From positions 1 through 64,000 of the forward strand of contig JBAOID010000001.1 of NCBI GenBank assembly GCA_037045435.1: 64,000 bases of DNA. Reading direction: 5' to 3'. The stretch is from CBDUEF01 sp018063485. Lineage in GTDB: Bacteria; Pseudomonadota; Alphaproteobacteria; Rhodobacterales; Rhodobacteraceae. Positions 36,401 through 44,359 of the stretch are shown here, in pieces (position 1 is the first letter of the stretch; the number at the start of each line of letters is the position of its first letter). Under the pieces are notes generated by a model that was not told the origin of the DNA, searched no databases, and worked only from the letters and a program-made list of their open reading frames with translations. The translations under genes were made by a program, and so were the position numbers.

Positions 36401-36905
36401 GATTTCCGGCCTGAACCGCGAGGGGCGCGAGCGGCTGCTGACAGCCTTCGAGCAGGTCAACGCCAATTTTGCCACGTTGTTCACCCATCTGTTCGGTGGT
36501 GGCGAGGCGCGATTGGTGCTGGTGGAATCGGATGATCCTCTGGAGGCGGGGCTGGAAATCATGTGCCAGCCGCCGGGCAAAAAGCTGGCCGTCTTGTCGC
36601 TACTGTCGGGTGGAGAGCAGACCCTTACCGCGCTGGCGCTGATTTTCGGGGTATTTCTGGCCAATCCGGCGCCGATTTGCGTTCTCGATGAAGTGGATGC
36701 GCCGTTGGATGATGCCAACGTGACGCGATTTTGTGACCTTTTGGACGAGATGACACGGCGCACGGAAACACGGTTCCTGATCATCACGCATCATGCGGTG
36801 ACGATGGCGCGGATGGATCGGCTGTTTGGCGTGACAATGGCCGAACAGGGCGTCAGCCAGCTGGTTTCTGTTGATCTGAAAAAGGCGGCGGCACTGGTGG
36901 CCTAA
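33450..36905 (+). CDS. smc: chromosome segregation ATPase SMC
   Basis: Condensin ATPase that organises and segregates the chromosome. N-terminal head: RFTKLRLNGFKSF and Walker A GPNGCGKSN (about 31-39), then QGQISELINAKP. Coiled coil runs to about 500, a divergent hinge spans about 505-620, the return coil follows, and the C-terminal head has signature LLSGGEQTLTA (about 1052) and Walker B PICVLDEVDAPLDDAN. The start is the TTG at 33450, with AGGAA upstream, giving MRFTKLRL; upstream in-frame codons show no homology. Total 1151 residues, normal for alphaproteobacteria. Its stop overlaps the convergent MOSC gene. Confidence 0.96.
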   Translation: MRFTKLRLNGFKSFVDPTDLVIHDGLTGVVGPNGCGKSNLLEAMRWVMGENRPTAMRGGGMEDVIFNGAATRGARHFAEVALVLDNTDRLAPSGFNDADQIEITRRITRDAGSAYKLNTKDVRARDVQMLFADASTGSASPALVRQGQISELINAKPKSRRRILEEAAGISGLYARRHEAELKLSGAETNLLRVDDVLENLAQQLSTLVRQAKQAARYREIGEELRRAEGQLLYRRWREADQARAEADDLLRQRLTQAAQAEAAARLAGKQREAAEDALPPLREQEAIAAAILQRLMVQRDQLGEAEARARAMIDTLRGRIVELDRDAERETGLNRDAGEMIARLEWEIEQLLRAHDGHEERLAEASEIAREASGALSLCENALSEATEDAARLAARHQSVQRMLADSRATVQKAEAEVGRAAEAVLVAQTALATASAGFAAAEEGQEAAAHLAESADEALEHTEAARAEAQARESDARAAKSEAEGEAAAMRAEVAALAKLVEREGLAGHQVLDRLIVEPGLEKALGAALADDLRSPEVGADRPSGWVPLPDYPDPQLLPDGVQPLARYVQTPPVLQRRLGQIGLVEREVGARLQVGLQPGQRLVSREGDLWRWDGFRAGAEDAPSAAALRLQQLNRLTRLKRDLEEVSARAMGAAQAHAALQTRLADLARADQMAREARRAADARVADANRMAARAEADRSIAGGKLEAARLAVSRYGDEAIEARERLEEASAMAEDLGDLESARFTLEAARVAVEAARITMMTRRSGQDELRREGEARVRRRQEAVKEVSGWKYRLETAGKRLAELAERKAETEEELSEASAAPEEIAIKREELGDAIASAQARRAVAADALSGAEAALRGARDTEREGEKLAGEAREARARSEARAEAAREAVAFAAERIGEAAGATPAQLLETLKVDPDKMPDADSLDTDVQRLKRQREALGAVNLRAEEDAEAVRLEHDTLHQEKIDLEEAIKKLRAGISGLNREGRERLLTAFEQVNANFATLFTHLFGGGEARLVLVESDDPLEAGLEIMCQPPGKKLAVLSLLSGGEQTLTALALIFGVFLANPAPICVLDEVDAPLDDANVTRFCDLLDEMTRRTETRFLIITHHAVTMARMDRLFGVTMAEQGVSQLVSVDLKKAAALVA

Positions 36906-37447
36906 CGGATCACCTGCAATCGGTCAGACAGTTTCACCACGCCGTCTTGCACGATACTGCACAGAACACCGCGCAGGCGCAATTCCGGGTGTCCTGGCAG
37001 TTCGATCCAGGCGCGGGCGGCGGCGCCGTAGCGGACCTTCCATTTCACGCAAGCCTCGTTGAAAAGATCGGACACCTCCAGCACTGCGGTTCCGGCCCGA
37101 ATACGGCTGCCAGCGGGCAAGTTGGCAAGGCTGCAATCCAGATCGGCTACAATCGGATCGCCGGGATGCGGGGTGTTGACGCGGTCACGCCAAACCAGAT
37201 CCATTACTCGGACCGGCAGGATCGAGACCTGAATCCGCGGATCGGGGGAGCCATCGGCAAGCCGCATCCAAGGCGTGGTCGACCAGCGTTCACCGGGGAT
37301 GCCATTGGCGCGGGTCAGAGTGATCTCATCGGGGAACGCGCGTTTTCCCAAGGCCGGGCGCAGCGCCAGCGTGGCGATGGGGGCATCGGTCTTCGGGGCG
37401 GCCAGCACATGCGGCAGGGCGGCCATCAACTCGGCTTCGGTAATCAT
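36902..37447 (-). CDS. MOSC-domain protein
   Basis: A 181-residue protein with a MOSC (Moco sulfurase C-terminal) fold: an N-terminal strand region (ATLALRPALGKRAFPDEITLTRANGIPGERW), the segment VSILPVRVMDLVW, and the conserved Cys in DLFNEACVKWKVRYG that is proposed to carry sulfur in the family. Stand-alone MOSC proteins often transfer sulfur or detoxify N-hydroxylated bases; the substrate here is unknown. The start at 37447 overlaps the cbiB stop by 4 bp, so the two are translated together. A longer frame upstream lies inside cbiB. Confidence 0.82.
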   Translation of the reverse strand: MITEAELMAALPHVLAAPKTDAPIATLALRPALGKRAFPDEITLTRANGIPGERWSTTPWMRLADGSPDPRIQVSILPVRVMDLVWRDRVNTPHPGDPIVADLDCSLANLPAGSRIRAGTAVLEVSDLFNEACVKWKVRYGAAARAWIELPGHPELRLRGVLCSIVQDGVVKLSDRLQVIR

Positions 37448-38352
37448 ATCAGGGCCACCACGATTGTTATTGCCAGCATTGCGCCCCAAGCCCGCCATAG
37501 CGCGGCAACGGTGCGGTCGATATCGTCGGGGCCGAGCGTCCGGCGGCCCTCGGGGCAGACCCAGGGAAAATCCTGCATCTTGCCATTATAGCTGCGCGGC
37601 CCGGCCAAAGCGATGTTCAAAACGCAGGCCAATGCCGCCTCGGGCCAACCGGCGTTGGGGCTGCGGTGCAACGGTGCATCGCGCAAGATCGGCGCGGGGT
37701 TCAGCCAGCCATGTGTCAGCGCCACCAAAACTGCGGTGAGGCGTGCCGGGATCAGGTTCAAGAGATCATCAAACCGCGCCGCGGCCCAGCCGAACTGTTC
37801 GTGTCGCTCGGTCCGGTGGCCGATCATGCTGTCAGCGGTATTGGTGATTTTATAAAGCAGCAGCCCCGGCAATCCGCCGATCAGAAACCAAAAAGCGGGG
37901 GCAATCACCCCGTCAGACAGGTTTTCGGCGGCGCTTTCGATGGCAGATCGCGCCACAGCGGACCTGTCCAGCACTGCGGTATCGCGACCGACAATCATCG
38001 CAACCGCGCGCCGCCCATCGCCCAGCGACAATCGCAAGGCATCCCCCACCGCCCGCACATGCTGCACAAGGCTGCGTTGCGCCAAAAGCACAGCAACAAT
38101 CAGGATTTCCAGAACACCGCCGTCGGGTATCTTGTGAATCAGCCAGCCCAGCAGCAGCGCGCCAAGGCCAAGACATGCCATCACGAACACACCCTTTTGG
38201 CGGCGATCCTCGCCTTCGTTATAGGTGGTGTCCGCCCATGAAATCAGGCGACCCATCAGAACGGCAGGGTGCGGAAAGCGATTCCAGATCAGTTTCGGCT
38301 CGCCAAAAGCGGCATCCAGAAGCAGCGCGGGGATCAGCAGAACAGCAGACAT
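37444..38352 (-). CDS. cbiB: adenosylcobinamide-phosphate synthase (CbiB/CobD family)
   Basis: Membrane enzyme that attaches aminopropanol (phosphate) to adenosylcobyrate during cobalamin synthesis. It opens with a helix and the motif LLLDAAFGEPKLIWNRFPHPAVLMGRLI. Further signatures are SDGVIAPAFWFLIGGLPGLLLYKITNTADSMIGHRT and FGWAAARFDDLLNLIPARLTA, all typical of CbiB. Length 302, family norm about 310. No other cobalamin genes are in the window, which is unusual since they are usually clustered. Named cobD in some alphaproteobacteria. Confidence 0.92.
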   Translation of the reverse strand: MSAVLLIPALLLDAAFGEPKLIWNRFPHPAVLMGRLISWADTTYNEGEDRRQKGVFVMACLGLGALLLGWLIHKIPDGGVLEILIVAVLLAQRSLVQHVRAVGDALRLSLGDGRRAVAMIVGRDTAVLDRSAVARSAIESAAENLSDGVIAPAFWFLIGGLPGLLLYKITNTADSMIGHRTERHEQFGWAAARFDDLLNLIPARLTAVLVALTHGWLNPAPILRDAPLHRSPNAGWPEAALACVLNIALAGPRSYNGKMQDFPWVCPEGRRTLGPDDIDRTVAALWRAWGAMLAITIVVALI

Positions 38353-38563
38353 TTCAGGCCTTTTGTGAATTTGCGCGAGAGAAACCGATTACGACGGGCT
38401 TTGCAACCGGCTGTTTTGATGAATATCGCGACAAAACAGCAACGCTCTCGATGCTTTTGTGCAACAGATAACCGGAACCATATTCTTAACCATTTTCTGC
38501 GCACATTCTTTTCATGGAGCTGTTACGTTTTACGTTAACTCTTGTCGCAAGACAAAGGAGCGC

Positions 38564-38917
38564 ATGATGTTGGAATTCCTGCCGAAAGAGATTGCTGACG
38601 GACTTGAGGCTGCGCGCCGCGCTGATCGCAGCCGCAAATCGCGTCTGCGTGTGCAGGTGGGTGAGGCGGTATTTCCAGTGCTGCGATTCTGGCACGATGG
38701 CTTTGTGCTCGATGGCTCACTTACGCCCAAACTGCGGGGTCTGGTCGATGTTTACGATGGCGCGCGACACATATTCCAGTGCCTGATCGTGGCCTCCACA
38801 GAAGAAAACGGTGATCTGGTTTGCGAATTCAAACGCTCGACCGCTGTGCGTGATAGCGCGCCGCTGGATTATTGGCGCGATGAAAATACCCCGGTTGCGC
38901 TTTTGCCCAGGGCCTGA
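38564..38917 (+). CDS. small conserved-looking protein, possibly PilZ-like
   Basis: A 117-residue soluble protein with a strong ribosome site (AAGGAG, 38555-38560). It has an Arg-rich early segment (RRADRSRKSRLRVQVG) followed by alternating strand-like stretches (AVFPVLRFWHDGFVLDG, LRGLVDVYDGARHIFQCLIVAS, DLVCEFKRST), a pattern somewhat like PilZ barrels, though the clear c-di-GMP RxxxR/DxSxxG pair is not evident. A short stem TTGTC-GCAA-GACAA sits just before the ribosome site. Function unknown; it stands alone between divergent cbiB and convergent patB. Confidence 0.7.
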   Translation: MMLEFLPKEIADGLEAARRADRSRKSRLRVQVGEAVFPVLRFWHDGFVLDGSLTPKLRGLVDVYDGARHIFQCLIVASTEENGDLVCEFKRSTAVRDSAPLDYWRDENTPVALLPRA

Positions 38918-38986
38918 GTGCCGTCAGCTAACCGTGGCGGGGGCGAAGATAAACCCCGCCTCCTGGCGCGAAAATCGTCGTCTGAT

Positions 38987-40159
38987 CTATTGCAGATCGG
39001 AAAACGCGGCCTGCAACCGCTCAACCGCTTCGGCCACCACAGAGCGCGGGGTGGCAAGGTTGAAACGCAGGAAGTTCTCGCCGCCGCTGCCAAACGGGCT
39101 GCCATGGTTCACGGCAATTTTCGCGGTCTTTTCAACGCGGCCACAGAATTCTGCATGACTCATTCCGGTATCGGTGAAATCGACCCAAGCCAGATAGGTG
39201 GATTCGAGTGGCATGGATTTGATGCCCGGAACTTTGGCAAGCCCTGCATCGAACAGCTTGCGGTTGCCGTCGATATAGGTGCTCACCGCATCCACCCAGG
39301 CGGCACCCTCGGGCGAATAGGCTGCGGTTGCCATCACGATGCCGAAGGAGTTGGCCGAAATGCCCAAAGCATTCATCCGGGTGGCAAATTTCGCGCGCAA
39401 AGCCGGATCAGTGATGATCACATTGCCTGAATGGCCGCCTGCGATGTTGAAGGTCTTGGTGGTGGCGGTCATCATCACCAGACGGTCGGCGATATCGGGG
39501 GTTGCCACGGCCATGGCGTGATGCTTTTGGCCCGGCATCACCAGATCGTGGTGAATCTCGTCCGAGACCAGGATCAGATCATGGCGTTTGCAGAAATCAG
39601 CGACGCCGCGCAGTTCTTCCATCGTCCAGACCCGGCCGCCCGGATTGTGCGGCGAACACAGGATCATCATGGTCTCGCGCCCCGTCATCTGGGCATCCCA
39701 AGCGGTGAAATCCATCTCATAGCGGCCGGCGTTGTTGATCAGCGCGCATTCGACAACCTCGCGCCCGGCGGCTTTGATCACGCGGGCAAAGGCGTGATAA
39801 ACTGGCGTGGTCAGCACAACGCCGTCGCCCGGTCGGGTGAACGCATCCACGCAAAGCCCGGTGCCGTTTACAAGGCCATGCGTGGTAAACACCCCGGCCT
39901 TGTCGATCTGCCAGCCGTGGCGGTTTTTCATCCACCATTCGATCGCATTCAGATAATCGGATTCGTCGCCGAAATAGCCATAGATACCGTGATCAAGCAT
40001 GCCTTGCAGTGCGTTTTGCACGCAGGCTGGTGGGCGGAAATCCATATCGGCGACCCACATCGCAATCCCACCTTTGGCCGGAACGCCGTAGATCGGTTCC
40101 ATCATGTCCCATTTCGCGGAATGGGTGCCAATGCGGCTGATGCAGGTATCGAAATCCAT
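38987..40159 (-). CDS. patB: PatB/MalY-type PLP-dependent cystathionine beta-lyase
   Basis: Fold-type I PLP enzyme of 390 residues, of the MalY/PatB subgroup that cleaves C-S bonds (cystathionine, cysteine conjugates). Motifs: ADMDFRPP near the N-terminus, the CSPHNPGGRVW loop, Asp200 in LILVSDEIHHDL and the Schiff-base Lys235 in TATTKTFNIAG. The C-terminal FLRFNLATPRSVVAEAVERL holds the carboxylate-binding Arg. Length matches the family. A perfect 7-bp inverted repeat lies 29 nt upstream and may be its operator. It diverges from def across about 205 bp. Confidence 0.9.
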   Translation of the reverse strand: MDFDTCISRIGTHSAKWDMMEPIYGVPAKGGIAMWVADMDFRPPACVQNALQGMLDHGIYGYFGDESDYLNAIEWWMKNRHGWQIDKAGVFTTHGLVNGTGLCVDAFTRPGDGVVLTTPVYHAFARVIKAAGREVVECALINNAGRYEMDFTAWDAQMTGRETMMILCSPHNPGGRVWTMEELRGVADFCKRHDLILVSDEIHHDLVMPGQKHHAMAVATPDIADRLVMMTATTKTFNIAGGHSGNVIITDPALRAKFATRMNALGISANSFGIVMATAAYSPEGAAWVDAVSTYIDGNRKLFDAGLAKVPGIKSMPLESTYLAWVDFTDTGMSHAEFCGRVEKTAKIAVNHGSPFGSGGENFLRFNLATPRSVVAEAVERLQAAFSDLQ

Positions 40160-40187
40160 CTTGCTCTCCTTGGTGTGGTCTGAAGTT

Positions 40188-40209
40188 CTGAATACTATAT
40201 ATTATTCAG
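40188..40209. promoter_or_regulatory. candidate operator upstream of patB
   Basis: Perfect inverted repeat CTGAATA-N8-TATTCAG in AT-rich DNA, 29 nt before the patB start. A second, imperfect palindrome (GGGAAATAT at 40270, ATATTCCC at 40287) lies nearer def. No regulator gene is adjacent. Confidence 0.4.
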
Positions 40210-40364
40210 GAAGTCTTACTGGTTTTTGATTAATAAATGGAACATCGTAACGATATTATGCATTGGTTCGGGAAATATTCCTTTCAGATATTCCCTGCCG
40301 TCGAGGTGGCAGTTTTCACCCCTCCCTCTTGCACCAAAACCCCACGCGCCGTAAATCCAGAAAC

Positions 40365-40877
40365 ATGATACGTCCAATCCTGATCCATCCTGATCCCCGC
40401 CTGAAAAAGCCCTGCGCCCCTGTGGTTGCGGTGACGCCCGAGATTGCCCAGCTTGCCGCCGATATGCTGGAGACGATGTATGACGCGCCGGGCATCGGCT
40501 TGGCGGCACCGCAGGTTGGGGTGGTTTCCCGCGTTCTGGTGATGGATTGCATCAAGCAGGGCACGCCCGAGCCGATGGTTCTGATCAACCCGGAGCTGCT
40601 GTGGGCATCCGAGGATTTGAACAGCTATGAAGAAGGTTGTTTGTCGATCCCCGATCAATATGCCGAGGTGAGGCGCCCGGCTGCGGTGAAAGTCCGCTGG
40701 CTGGGGCTGGATGGGGCGGTGCATGAGCGACTGTTCGAGCGGCTTTGGGCCACCTGTGTTCAGCACGAAATGGACCATCTGGAGGGCAAATTGTTCATTG
40801 ATTACCTTGGCCCGCTGAAACGCCAGATGATCACCCGCAAAATGGAAAAGCTGAAGCGCGAAAGGGCGCGGGAATGA
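40365..40877 (+). CDS. def: peptide deformylase
   Basis: Removes the formyl group from nascent proteins using Fe/Zn. All three motifs are intact: GIGLAAPQ (43-50), EGCLS with metal ligand Cys92, and HEMDH with ligands His134 and His138 and catalytic Glu135. At 170 residues it is full length. The start is the ATG giving MIRPILIHPDPRL. It overlaps the degenerate paralogue by 4 bp, which in turn overlaps fmt by 4 bp, so deformylase, paralogue and formyltransferase are translationally coupled. Confidence 0.95.
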   Translation: MIRPILIHPDPRLKKPCAPVVAVTPEIAQLAADMLETMYDAPGIGLAAPQVGVVSRVLVMDCIKQGTPEPMVLINPELLWASEDLNSYEEGCLSIPDQYAEVRRPAAVKVRWLGLDGAVHERLFERLWATCVQHEMDHLEGKLFIDYLGPLKRQMITRKMEKLKRERARE

Positions 40878-41377
40878 GTGTTCGCGCCTGTTTGCGCTGG
40901 CCGCATCCTGTGCTGCGCGCGCGCGCCGAGGATGTGCCTGCGATCACGAATGAGGTGCGTGCGATCTGGACTGACATGATCGACACCATGGACGCGATGC
41001 CCGGCTACGGGCTGGCGGCGGTGCAAATCGGTATTGCGCTGCGGCTGGCTGTGGTGGATTGTTCCACCGAGCGCGGGCAGGCGATAAGAATGGCGAACCC
41101 CGAGATTCTGTACGCATCCGGCCAGATGCGTGAACACGAAGAGGCCTCGCCCAACCTGCCCGGAGTGTCAGCGGTGGTGAAGCGGCCCCGTGCAGTAACG
41201 GTGCGGTTTCTGAATGATCAGGGGCAGATCGAAGATCGCGATTTAGTGCATCTGTGGGCGACTTCGGTGCAGCATCAGATAGATCATCTGGCAGGGAAAA
41301 TGTACTTTGACCGGCTTTCTTCGCTGCGCCGCAGCATGCTGATTTCCAAAGCCGGGAAATGGCGGAAAGTGCAATGA
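40874..41377 (+). CDS. peptide deformylase-like protein lacking catalytic residues
   Basis: A 167-residue paralogue collinear with the upstream deformylase. Motif 1 is kept in altered form (GYGLAAVQIG). At the positions of the metal ligand and catalytic acid, however, it has Ser92 (EEASPNLPG, for EGCLS) and Gln135 (VQHQIDHL, for QHEMDHLE); His134 and His138 remain. It is therefore very unlikely to deformylate. The frame is clean and codon use is like its neighbours, so the gene is maintained rather than decaying. Translational coupling to def and fmt suggests a ribosome-associated or regulatory role, but no function can be assigned from sequence. Confidence 0.88.
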   Translation: MSVRACLRWPHPVLRARAEDVPAITNEVRAIWTDMIDTMDAMPGYGLAAVQIGIALRLAVVDCSTERGQAIRMANPEILYASGQMREHEEASPNLPGVSAVVKRPRAVTVRFLNDQGQIEDRDLVHLWATSVQHQIDHLAGKMYFDRLSSLRRSMLISKAGKWRKVQ

Positions 41378-42267
41378 AGCTGGTGTTCATGGGCACGCCG
41401 GAGTTTTCGGTTCCGGTGCTGCGGGAATTGGCACAAGCGCATGATATTGTTGCTGTTTACTGCCAACCGCCCCGACCTGCCGGGCGCGGCAAGGCGGACC
41501 GGCCCAGTGCGGTGCAGGTCTGCGCGCAAGGGCTTGGATTGACGGTTCGCCATCCCGCTTCGCTGCGCAGCGAAGAGATGCAGCATGAGTTTGCTGCACT
41601 TGGCGCGGATGCAGCAATTGTGGTGGCCTATGGCTTGATCCTGCCGCAGCAGCTTCTGGACGCGCCGCGGCTTGGCTGTTTGAATATCCATGCCAGTCTG
41701 TTGCCGCGCTGGCGAGGAGCGGCACCGATCCAGCGCGCGATCATGGCAGGGGATCGTGAAACCGGCGTTTGCATCATGCAGATGGATGCCGGGCTGGATA
41801 CCGGGCCGGTGCTGGCGCGGGAAGCGTTGGCGATCAGCGCTGAAGACACCACCGCCACGCTGCACGACCGGCTTTCGCAGATGGGCGCGCGGTTGATTGT
41901 TCAGACCCTGGAACGGCTGCCTTTGCCGGCGGTGCCGCAGGCAATCGAAGGCGTGACCTATGCTGCCAAGATCGACAAGGCCGAGGCACGGGTGGATTGG
42001 ACGCGCCCTGCTGCCGAAGTGGCGCGGATGATCAGGGGCCTGTCGCCCTTTCCGGGTGCGTATACGATGGTGAAGGGCGAGCGGTTAAAGCTGCTCAATG
42101 CCCGCGAAACCACTGGCAGCGGCCAGCCGGGGCAAGTGCTGCGGGGCTTTACCATTGCTTGCGGGCAGGGGGCGGTCGAGATCACCCAAGCCCAACGCGA
42201 GGGTAAACGGGCTGTCCCCGCCGAAGAACTTTTGCGCGGTTTGACTTTGCCCGTGATTTTGGCCTGA
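41374..42267 (+). CDS. fmt: methionyl-tRNA formyltransferase
   Basis: Formylates initiator Met-tRNA with 10-formyl-tetrahydrofolate. The N-terminal formyltransferase domain starts MKLVFMGTPEFSVPVLREL and carries the catalytic Asn/His/Asp set around LNIHASLLPRWRGAAPIQRAI and MQMDAGLDTGPVL. The C-terminal OB-like tRNA-binding domain begins near TYAAKIDKAEARVDW. Length 297, slightly below the usual 310. The start is the ATG overlapping the preceding stop by 4 bp; an upstream in-frame ATG would extend into that gene. Confidence 0.95.
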   Translation: MKLVFMGTPEFSVPVLRELAQAHDIVAVYCQPPRPAGRGKADRPSAVQVCAQGLGLTVRHPASLRSEEMQHEFAALGADAAIVVAYGLILPQQLLDAPRLGCLNIHASLLPRWRGAAPIQRAIMAGDRETGVCIMQMDAGLDTGPVLAREALAISAEDTTATLHDRLSQMGARLIVQTLERLPLPAVPQAIEGVTYAAKIDKAEARVDWTRPAAEVARMIRGLSPFPGAYTMVKGERLKLLNARETTGSGQPGQVLRGFTIACGQGAVEITQAQREGKRAVPAEELLRGLTLPVILA

Positions 42268-42540
42268 TCCTGTCGAAAACCGTCAGCAGGCCCCGGCTCT
42301 GCCGCAGCAAAAGGCGGCTGCCATGGATAGCGCGAGAAATCGGGTCGTTACCGCCTCTGCTGATCATGCCGCGCGGGGCGCGGGGATCGTGCAGGCCTGT
42401 CTAGGCAAATCAGCCGCGCCGATTTTGCCTGATCGCGCGCAGGATGCTGGCGGGCGCGTGACAGCCGAATTCATGCGACCAGCCATTTCAATTGCCGCCC
42501 GCTGGTCCCATATGTGACGAGGATTGAAATGGAGGTTCCC

Positions 42541-42777
42541 ATGGGGCTTATCTTGATGATCATCATCGGTGCGGCGGCTGGCTTTTTTGCCACGAGGATG
42601 ATGCGGATGGAAACCGATATTCCGACCACGGTGGCGATTGGCGTTGGCGGCGCACTGATTGGTGGCTTTGTCTTACGGGCGCTGATCACGCTGACCGGCT
42701 GGATGGCGGGTTTTGTCGGCGCGGTTCTGGGAGCATTTCTGATCCTATGGCTGTGGAAAACCTATTTCCGCCGATAA
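42541..42777 (+). CDS. small membrane protein, GlsB/YeaQ/YmgE-like
   Basis: A 78-residue, very hydrophobic protein with three predicted helices (LILMIIIGAAAGFFATRMM, VAIGVGGALIGGFVLRALI, MAGFVGAVLGAFLILWLWKTYF). The Gly-rich helix spacing resembles the transglycosylase-associated GlsB/YeaQ/YmgE family, often stress-induced. GGAGG lies 6 nt upstream of the ATG. It is a single-gene unit between fmt and the glycan locus. Family assignment is tentative. Confidence 0.65.
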   Translation: MGLILMIIIGAAAGFFATRMMRMETDIPTTVAIGVGGALIGGFVLRALITLTGWMAGFVGAVLGAFLILWLWKTYFRR

Positions 42778-42907
42778 AAGCGGGCGCTTTATTGTTTCTA
42801 TTCAGGAAAAAGTAACCCGGTTACGCTTTGCTTTGCGGGCAAAGTGTTGCAAGTCTTAATCAGCAAGAGGCCCGACAAAGCGGGCGCGAGTTGGAACAGG
42901 TTGGTTG

Positions 42908-44359
42908 ATGTCCGAAGATGACCCCGAGACAGCCCAGACAGGGATGCCCCGGTCCGTAGTCCCTGCGGATGGCGTGTTGATCCGCGCCGAAAACGGCGAT
43001 GTGGTTACTTTTGATGAAACCGGTCTGACTCTGCGGCTGTCGGATCGGGTTTTGGCGGATCTGCGGCAGCGGCTGGCTTTGCCCGAAGCGGTGCCCGCCC
43101 ATCTGATTGGCGATATCGACGCCTGGAATTTGCGGAAAGAAGGCGACTGGCTGCGATTTACTGCGCGGATCGAGGCCGGACGGCCTCCGCGCGATTACTG
43201 CAAACCGGTGACTGGCGGCGATATTATTGCCGATGCCATCGGGCCTTTGCAGGCGATTTTCAGCATCGGCGGCGCGCGCAGGGCCGGTTTCAACGATGGC
43301 CCGCCGGGCTTTGCCTATCACATCCTTGCCCCCGGTGATCATCTTGGTGCGGTGGGTCATGAAGGGACAGACGAGGCGCAGCCGACGGGCGCGCTCCAGC
43401 GGCTGGCGCATAGCCCGCGCGATGCTTTGAGTGCCGGGGCGCTGTTGCAGATGCGCTACGAGGCGATGCAATCGCTGCCGTTGATTGTTGCCAGAACCGA
43501 AACAGATGGCGCGATGAGCCTTGATGCGCTGAATGGCGGGCAGGCTTATGTGAATTTTCTGTCGGCGCTCGACAGTCTGGTTCTGGCGGCTTCGGCACTG
43601 GGCAAACGGCCGCAGGTTCTGGCGGTGGGGATTGACCTGTCACTTGAAGATACGCAGTCTGACGCCGCCAGCCGTATCGCGGCGCTACGCCGGTTGATGC
43701 AGCAGATCGAGGCGGATATGGCCGCGCGCCAGCTTTACCGTCCGATTTTCCTGATCACCGCCGAAGCCGGAACCCAGAGTGAAACCCATCACCCCGCCAT
43801 TCTGGCCCATTCCGAACTGGGCTGGTCGCACACGCCGCATCGCTTTGCCGCCTCTGCGCCGGGATATATGTTCGAACAGACCCGCTTCGCCCGCCCGACC
43901 AACGGCGCCCGCATCCGCATGGCGGAAATGGACGCCCATGCGATTGCCGCCCTGAGCACCCGCAAGGATTGGTTTTGTCCGCAAATCCTGCTCGCCGAGC
44001 ATGACGGCAAGAGGCTGCGGGTGACCTGCCGGGCGATGTCGGGGCTGGTGCTGGAGGATCGTTTCAATGCGGGGCCCGCTTGTGGTTTTGCGCTGCTTTG
44101 TGATGGTAAAGCCCCCACGATCACCGATGTGGCGATTGCTCCTGATGATCCACAAAGCCTGATCCTGACGCTTTCAGCTTCGCTAAAAACTTCCGCATAT
44201 CTGACCTATGCTTATGGGGCCAAAGGCCCGTCGCCGGATGCCTTTCCTGCCAATCGGGGCGCTTTGCGCGATGGCTGGTCGGCCGCAAGTCGTGCCGGGG
44301 ATAGCCTGCACCGCTGGGCGCTTCCTGCCTTGGTGCCCTGCCATCCGGGGGCGCTATGA
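42908..44359 (+). CDS. esterase-like protein of the glycan locus (SGNH/SASA-like, tentative)
   Basis: A 483-residue protein without a clear signal peptide. The middle (VNFLSALDSLVLAASALG, VLAVGIDLSLEDTQSDAASRIAALRRLMQQIEADMA, PIFLITAEAGTQ, MAEMDAHAIAAL) has the order of a carbohydrate-esterase or sialate O-acetylesterase-like fold, with a late His near ARIRMAEMDAHAI. The C-terminal part (SLILTLSASLKTSAYLTYAYGAKG, GALRDGWSA, LHRWALPALVP) resembles the beta-sandwich tail of such esterases. I could not identify the usual GDS or GQS nucleophile motif, so activity is unproven. First gene of a run of nine; its stop overlaps the next start by 4 bp. Confidence 0.6.
   Translation: MSEDDPETAQTGMPRSVVPADGVLIRAENGDVVTFDETGLTLRLSDRVLADLRQRLALPEAVPAHLIGDIDAWNLRKEGDWLRFTARIEAGRPPRDYCKPVTGGDIIADAIGPLQAIFSIGGARRAGFNDGPPGFAYHILAPGDHLGAVGHEGTDEAQPTGALQRLAHSPRDALSAGALLQMRYEAMQSLPLIVARTETDGAMSLDALNGGQAYVNFLSALDSLVLAASALGKRPQVLAVGIDLSLEDTQSDAASRIAALRRLMQQIEADMAARQLYRPIFLITAEAGTQSETHHPAILAHSELGWSHTPHRFAASAPGYMFEQTRFARPTNGARIRMAEMDAHAIAALSTRKDWFCPQILLAEHDGKRLRVTCRAMSGLVLEDRFNAGPACGFALLCDGKAPTITDVAIAPDDPQSLILTLSASLKTSAYLTYAYGAKGPSPDAFPANRGALRDGWSAASRAGDSLHRWALPALVPCHPGAL

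Noticed and set aside
34548..36488. A 646-codon open frame antisense to smc
   Set aside because: High-GC shadow of the coiled-coil coding strand; low-complexity Arg/Gln/Leu product and no ribosome site.
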